From DATDOR01 sp035512695 (GTDB lineage Bacteria; Chloroflexota; Anaerolineae; Anaerolineales; JABWBV01), in NCBI GenBank assembly GCA_035512695.1, contig DATKDL010000057.1:1-16737 (forward strand): a stretch of 16,737 bases of DNA, read 5' to 3'. This document shows positions 13,732-16,737 of the stretch, piece by piece (the first letter of the stretch is position 1; each line of letters starts with the position of its first letter). Below the pieces are notes generated by a model. The model saw only the letters and a list, made by a program, of their open reading frames with translations. It was not told where the DNA came from and made no database searches. The translations under genes were made by a program, and so were the position numbers.

Positions 13732-14829
13732 ATGCAAAGAGAAACCTGGCGTCATTTCGACTTCTGGCTGCTCGGCGCTGTTGCCGTGCTGGTCATCTTC
13801 GGATTGGGGATGATCCGGTCCGCGATCGCCGGCAACGAGGAGCTGCTCGAGCTCTTCCCGCGGCACATCGTATTTGCCATCGTCGGGTTTTTCGTCGTCG
13901 TAGTCACGGCATCCCTTGATTACCACCTGTTCAACCCGATCGGGAAGGTCCTTTATTGGCTGGTGGCTGTGCTGCTCGGCCTGGTGGCGGTGGGCGGGCA
14001 GGTGGCCTTTGGGGCGCAGCGCGCCATCGACACCGGGTTATTCTTCATCCAACCGTCCGAGCTGGCCAAGATCGCATCGATCCTGGTGTTGGCCGACTTT
14101 TTCACCCGCAACGCACACAGGAAGCATGACCTGCGCTGGATCGCCCGCAGCCTGATCCCGACCCTGGCCATGGTGGTGGCGATTTTTCTCCAACCGGATC
14201 TCAGCACGTCGATCGTCCTGATGGTGATCTGGTTTGCACTGCTGTGGGCCAGCGGGCTGAAGACGAAGTACATCGTCATGTTCGCCCTGGCCGGGATCGC
14301 AGTGGCCGCGATCGGGTTCCCTTTTCTTCAGGAATACCAGCAGCAGCGGGTGTTCACATTCCTGTTCCCGGACCCGAACGAGACCTTTGGGAACAACTAC
14401 AACGTCACGCAGGCGCTGATCACGGTCGGGTCGGGGGGCTGGTTCGGACAGGGCTACGGGCAGGGCAGCCAGGTGCAGCTGCGGTTTCTCAAGGTGCGGC
14501 ACACCGATTTCATCTTTTCGGCGCTCGCGAACGAGTTCGGCTTCGTCGGGGCGCTGGTCGTGCTGGCGCTGCTGGGGTTTGTCATGTACCGCTGTCTGCG
14601 GGCGGCGCGGCTGGCCAAGGACACGTTCGGGGCCTTGATCTGCTATGGGGTCACGACTTACATCTTCTTTCACACCGCCGTCAATATCGGGATGAACCTG
14701 AACCTGATCCCGGTAACCGGTCTCCCGCTGCCGTTTGTCAGCATGGGAGGCTCGAGTTTGCTTTCCACGCTGTTGGGGATCGGGTTGGTGGAGAGCGTGG
14801 TGCTGCGGCATAAGGCGCTGGAATTTTGA
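13732..14829 (+). CDS. rodA: SEDS peptidoglycan polymerase RodA
   Basis: A 365-residue polytopic protein of the RodA/FtsW/SpoVE (SEDS) family, the glycan polymerase that works with PBP2. About ten membrane helices are visible from residue 11 to 355. Family signatures are QPSELAKIASILVLA (107-121), LQPDLSTSIVL (153-163), GWFGQGYGQGSQVQL, RHTDFIFSALANEFGFVG with the essential Asp259, and the C-terminal LIPVTGLPLPFVSMGGSS (325-342). I call RodA rather than FtsW because of the shape-gene context; sequence alone does not settle this. The ATG at 13732 has no Shine-Dalgarno (the upstream sequence is AATTTTCCCC). A terminator follows before tRNA-Pro. Confidence 0.9.
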   Translation: MQRETWRHFDFWLLGAVAVLVIFGLGMIRSAIAGNEELLELFPRHIVFAIVGFFVVVVTASLDYHLFNPIGKVLYWLVAVLLGLVAVGGQVAFGAQRAIDTGLFFIQPSELAKIASILVLADFFTRNAHRKHDLRWIARSLIPTLAMVVAIFLQPDLSTSIVLMVIWFALLWASGLKTKYIVMFALAGIAVAAIGFPFLQEYQQQRVFTFLFPDPNETFGNNYNVTQALITVGSGGWFGQGYGQGSQVQLRFLKVRHTDFIFSALANEFGFVGALVVLALLGFVMYRCLRAARLAKDTFGALICYGVTTYIFFHTAVNIGMNLNLIPVTGLPLPFVSMGGSSLLSTLLGIGLVESVVLRHKALEF

Positions 14830-14831
14830 TC

Positions 14832-14877
14832 GGCGAAAAGGGCTGTGCCTGACGTGCATGTTCTTTTTCGCCTTTTT
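14832..14877 (+). terminator. Intrinsic terminator after rodA
   Basis: GGCGAAAAG (14832-14840) pairs with CTTTTTCGCC (14863-14872, one extra T), with a 22-nt loop, followed directly by TTTTT. It starts 2 nt after the rodA TGA. Confidence 0.75.
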
Positions 14878-14881
14878 AATT

Positions 14882-14887
14882 TATAAT
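14882..14887 (+). promoter_or_regulatory. -10 box of the tRNA-Pro gene
   Basis: A perfect TATAAT ends 9 nt before the first base of the mature tRNA (14897), so the primary transcript would carry almost no 5' extension. No clear -35. Confidence 0.6.
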
Positions 14888-14896
14888 GCCCCCTCT

Positions 14897-14970
<74 letters not shown>

Positions 14971-14974
14971 CAGC

Positions 14975-15013
14975 AGACCTCATACTTCGTGGAATACGTG
15001 AAGTATGAGGTCT
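14975..15013 (+). terminator. Hairpin after tRNA-Pro
   Basis: AGACCTCATACTTC (14975-14988) pairs perfectly with GAAGTATGAGGTCT (15000-15013) around an 11-nt loop, followed by TTGGTTTT. It is probably the tRNA terminator; its left arm recurs as a direct repeat at 15039-15054. Confidence 0.7.
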
Positions 15014-15038
15014 TTGGTTTTAAATCCCCATGAACTGG

Positions 15039-15054
15039 AGACCTCATTATTCGT
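15039..15054 (+). repeat. Direct repeat of the hairpin arm upstream of the integrase
   Basis: AGACCTCATTATTCGT matches AGACCTCATACTTCGT at 14975-14990 in 14 of 16 positions, 64 bp apart. Both lie between the tRNA and the integrase start, where accessory integrase-binding sites are often found; that role is inference. Confidence 0.5.
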
Positions 15055-15086
15055 TCGCAAAACGCAAATGAAAATGGAGGTCGCAA

Positions 15087-16049
15087 ATGAAGCTGCAAGA
15101 TGCTATTCAGGGGTATGTCCTGTCCATCACCGCCGATGGATACAGCCGGCACACTATCGAAATGTATACAAGGGATTTGGAACGGTTGTGCGAACACCTG
15201 GGCAATCCGGAGCTCGAGGCCATCTCGACACAGGATTTACAGGGTTGGCTAGCTTACATGCGGAATGAGTTCAAGCCAACCCGGCCGGATGGAGACACCC
15301 GGCCGCTTGCGCCTGGGACGCTGAATATCTGCTACCGGGCCATCCGGTCTTTCTACAATTGGGCTGAAAACTCGCTGGAGCTGAAGCGGCCGGACAAGAC
15401 CATCAAGGCACCGAAGTTCGAGTATCCGGAAATCCGGCCTTTCTGCCAGGGCGATATCCAGCGGCTGGTCCAGGCTTGCTGCTACACGGCACCGGCTGAT
15501 ACGAATGGGCGGAAATCGTTCGTGATGAAACGGTCGACCGGGAAGAGGGACCTGGCTTTGCTGCTGGTGCTGCTGGACACCGGGATAAGAGCCGCGGAAT
15601 GTGCCCGGCTCAACATCGGGGATATCTCTATTGAATCGGGGCAGGTCTTCATAGCGCCGCACGGCTCCGGCCGGAAGACCAAATCCCGGCACGTGTTCCT
15701 GGGGAGAAAAGCTCAGAAAGCCGTCTGGGATTACGTGACGAGCCGAGTCCCCTATCAATCCGATGAGCCGTTATTCGTTTCAAAGAATGAACGGCGGATG
15801 GACCGGAGCACAATCCGGCACGTCATAGTAAATCTCGGAAAACGAGCCAGTGTGGCTAGCTGCTTCCCGCACAGATTCCGGCACACATTTGCCATTGAAT
15901 ATCTGAAGAACACAGGTGACACCTTCAGCTTGCAACGATTGCTGGGTCACTCTTCACCAGACATGTCCCGCCATTACGCCACATTAGCATTGGGAGAAAT
16001 CAAAGAAATCCATCGCCGGGCTTCTCCGGTTGACAGATGGCAGTTGTAG
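15087..16049 (+). CDS. Tyrosine recombinase / phage-type integrase
   Basis: A 320-residue tyrosine recombinase that breaks and rejoins DNA through a 3'-phosphotyrosine link. The N-terminal SAM-like core-binding domain (about 1-95) reads DAIQGYVLSITADGYSRHTI...YTRDLERL. The catalytic domain has Arg168 in LLDTGIRAAE, a lysine in GSGRKTKSRHV (197-199), His262-x-x-Arg265 in PHRFRHTFA, His288 in LLGHSS and nucleophile Tyr297 in SRHYATL. All catalytic residues are present, so it appears intact. GGAGG (15075-15079) lies 7 nt before the ATG. XerC/D is an alternative, but length, the position right after tRNA-Pro and the AT-rich cargo behind it favour a mobile-element integrase. Confidence 0.92.
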   Translation: MKLQDAIQGYVLSITADGYSRHTIEMYTRDLERLCEHLGNPELEAISTQDLQGWLAYMRNEFKPTRPDGDTRPLAPGTLNICYRAIRSFYNWAENSLELKRPDKTIKAPKFEYPEIRPFCQGDIQRLVQACCYTAPADTNGRKSFVMKRSTGKRDLALLLVLLDTGIRAAECARLNIGDISIESGQVFIAPHGSGRKTKSRHVFLGRKAQKAVWDYVTSRVPYQSDEPLFVSKNERRMDRSTIRHVIVNLGKRASVASCFPHRFRHTFAIEYLKNTGDTFSLQRLLGHSSPDMSRHYATLALGEIKEIHRRASPVDRWQL

Positions 16050-16317
16050 ACGTAAAGGACTTTGCCTGCGAAATTTATACACTCCTTCACAGTTGTGATA
16101 TGTAGGGGTGTATAAGTCTTTCCTGAGCTGGGGAATGCGAGCTGCTCTGAAGAAACACTACAGAAGGGCAGGAGCTTGAACCTGGGTTAAGACACGTATA
16201 TTTAAGAATTTGGACTAAAGAACTCCTCAGCATACCCATTTTCTTGCCTATTTACTAAGACGAAATATAGGACTGATAAGCGAGCTGAGGGGCTAAGGAA
16301 ATAATCACACAGTTTGC
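16050..16317. other. Non-coding AT-richer stretch after the integrase
   Basis: No reading frame with coding character on either strand. It holds a compound dyad at 16075-16115 (listed separately) and a weak dyad CCTCAGC/GCTGAGG. The composition is clearly AT-richer than the rodA and min genes, consistent with element DNA. Confidence 0.5.
16075..16115. repeat. Compound inverted repeat downstream of the integrase
   Basis: The outer arms TTATACACTCCT (16075-16086) and AGGGGTGTATAA (16104-16115) pair at 11 of 12 positions, the exception being a possible G-U. Inside is a second dyad, TCACA-GT-TGTGA (16087-16098). It could be a terminator hairpin for the integrase or a recombinase-binding dyad. 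Confidence 0.55.
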
Positions 16318-16737
16318 CTACTGACCCGTTTCACTCGGGTGAAAGGACATTTGATTTCTTAAGCCTATCCTAAAAATAACACCATCATGAATTTCCAAAC
16401 CTAAGGCTCTCAGAAAGTCAGGGAAAATCTGATTGAGGACCTCTTCAGCTAAAGCTAGGGCTTCATTCGCTTTACTATCAGTCACAGTGTCGCCCTTATG
16501 CACTATGCTATTTCGGACTTGTTGAAACTCCTGCATTTCTTTCCAAATTGTTTTACTCGCACTTTTGCGTTTGATAGTATTTAGGTCCACACCAATATTT
16601 TCTCCTAACACCAAATTTAGAAATTCCTTGAAATTATCAAATCTTGTCCCATGCATTGCCATCGCAGCCACAAGCCCTGCGGTTGTTTGGCTATGTACTA
16701 AGCCGAAAACAATTGGTTGAATCAATGCAAATTTTAT
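16318..16737 (-). CDS. HEPN-like domain protein, 5' end outside the window
   Basis: The minus-strand frame is open from the window edge to the TAG at 16318-16320, giving 139 residues with the N-terminus missing. The C-terminal part contains VRNSIVHKGDTVTD: Arg (codon 16515-16513) and His (codon 16500-16498) form R-N-x3-H, the Rx4-6H catalytic motif of HEPN ribonuclease/nucleotide-binding helical bundles. The flanking helices (IWKEMQEFQQ before, SKANEALALAEEVLNQIF after) fit the four-helix fold. HEPN proteins are common in defence and toxin systems, and this copy lies in AT-rich DNA behind an integrase. Which HEPN family it belongs to, and what the missing N-terminus holds, cannot be told here. 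The TTG at 16725 has no evident ribosome-binding site. Confidence 0.65.
   Translation of the reverse strand: MKFALIQPIVFGLVHSQTTAGLVAAMAMHGTRFDNFKEFLNLVLGENIGVDLNTIKRKSASKTIWKEMQEFQQVRNSIVHKGDTVTDSKANEALALAEEVLNQIFPDFLRALGLEIHDGVIFRIGLRNQMSFHPSETGQ

Noticed and set aside
14975..16737. CRISPR array or second att copy in the island part
   Set aside because: Only two or three short imperfect words recur; there are no regularly spaced repeats and no duplicate of the tRNA 3' end in the visible sequence.

Overview
The window looks like a high-GC bacterial chromosome segment, most likely from a Chloroflexota (Anaerolineae-like) organism. That assignment is an inference from gene content (an mre/PBP2/min/rodA cell-shape cluster next to a bacterial kynurenine pathway) and from protein style; no taxonomic marker was compared. 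Codon use is GC-rich across most of the window. Two patches are distinctly AT-richer: about 945-1500 and about 16050-16737.

Layout. (1) 1-1536: a tandem-ACT protein, a decayed fragment resembling a serine-recombinase C-terminus on the minus strand, then an AT-rich gene for a four-helix membrane protein. (2) 1537-4489: tryptophan catabolism. A 5'-truncated flavin amine oxidase remnant and kynureninase (kynU) lie on the minus strand. Tryptophan 2,3-dioxygenase (kynA) diverges from kynU, and a stand-alone Lrp/AsnC ligand-binding-domain protein follows. (3) 4492-6760: glmS on the minus strand. Its roughly 365-nt leader carries what I read as a glmS self-cleaving ribozyme, with two extra GC-rich hairpins inserted in its core, followed by a 7-bp-periodic inverted repeat just before the ribosome-binding site. 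(4) 6769-14829: a plus-strand cell-shape and division cluster: mreB, mreC, mreD, mrdA (PBP2), minC, minD, minE, rodA. MreBCD scaffolds the elongasome, RodA (SEDS polymerase) and PBP2 (transpeptidase) make the wall, and MinCDE places the division site. GlmS supplies glucosamine-6-phosphate for the same wall, so glmS and mreB diverge from a shared control region. (5) 14897-16737: tRNA-Pro(CGG), a tyrosine recombinase and a partial HEPN-type protein, which read as the tRNA-anchored end of an integrated element.

Regulation visible by eye. Extended -10 boxes (TGnTATAAT-like) precede mreB, glmS and minC. mrdA and minC each start 8 nt after a -10 box, so their transcripts are probably leaderless. 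Almost every junction in the cell-shape cluster carries a near-perfect hairpin of 18-26 bp flanked by A and T runs, even between co-directional genes. The most interesting items are the glmS ribozyme with its inserted hairpins, the 34-bp perfect palindrome in the glmS/mreB divergent region, the two heptamer-type inverted repeats, and the tRNA-Pro/integrase/HEPN island edge.
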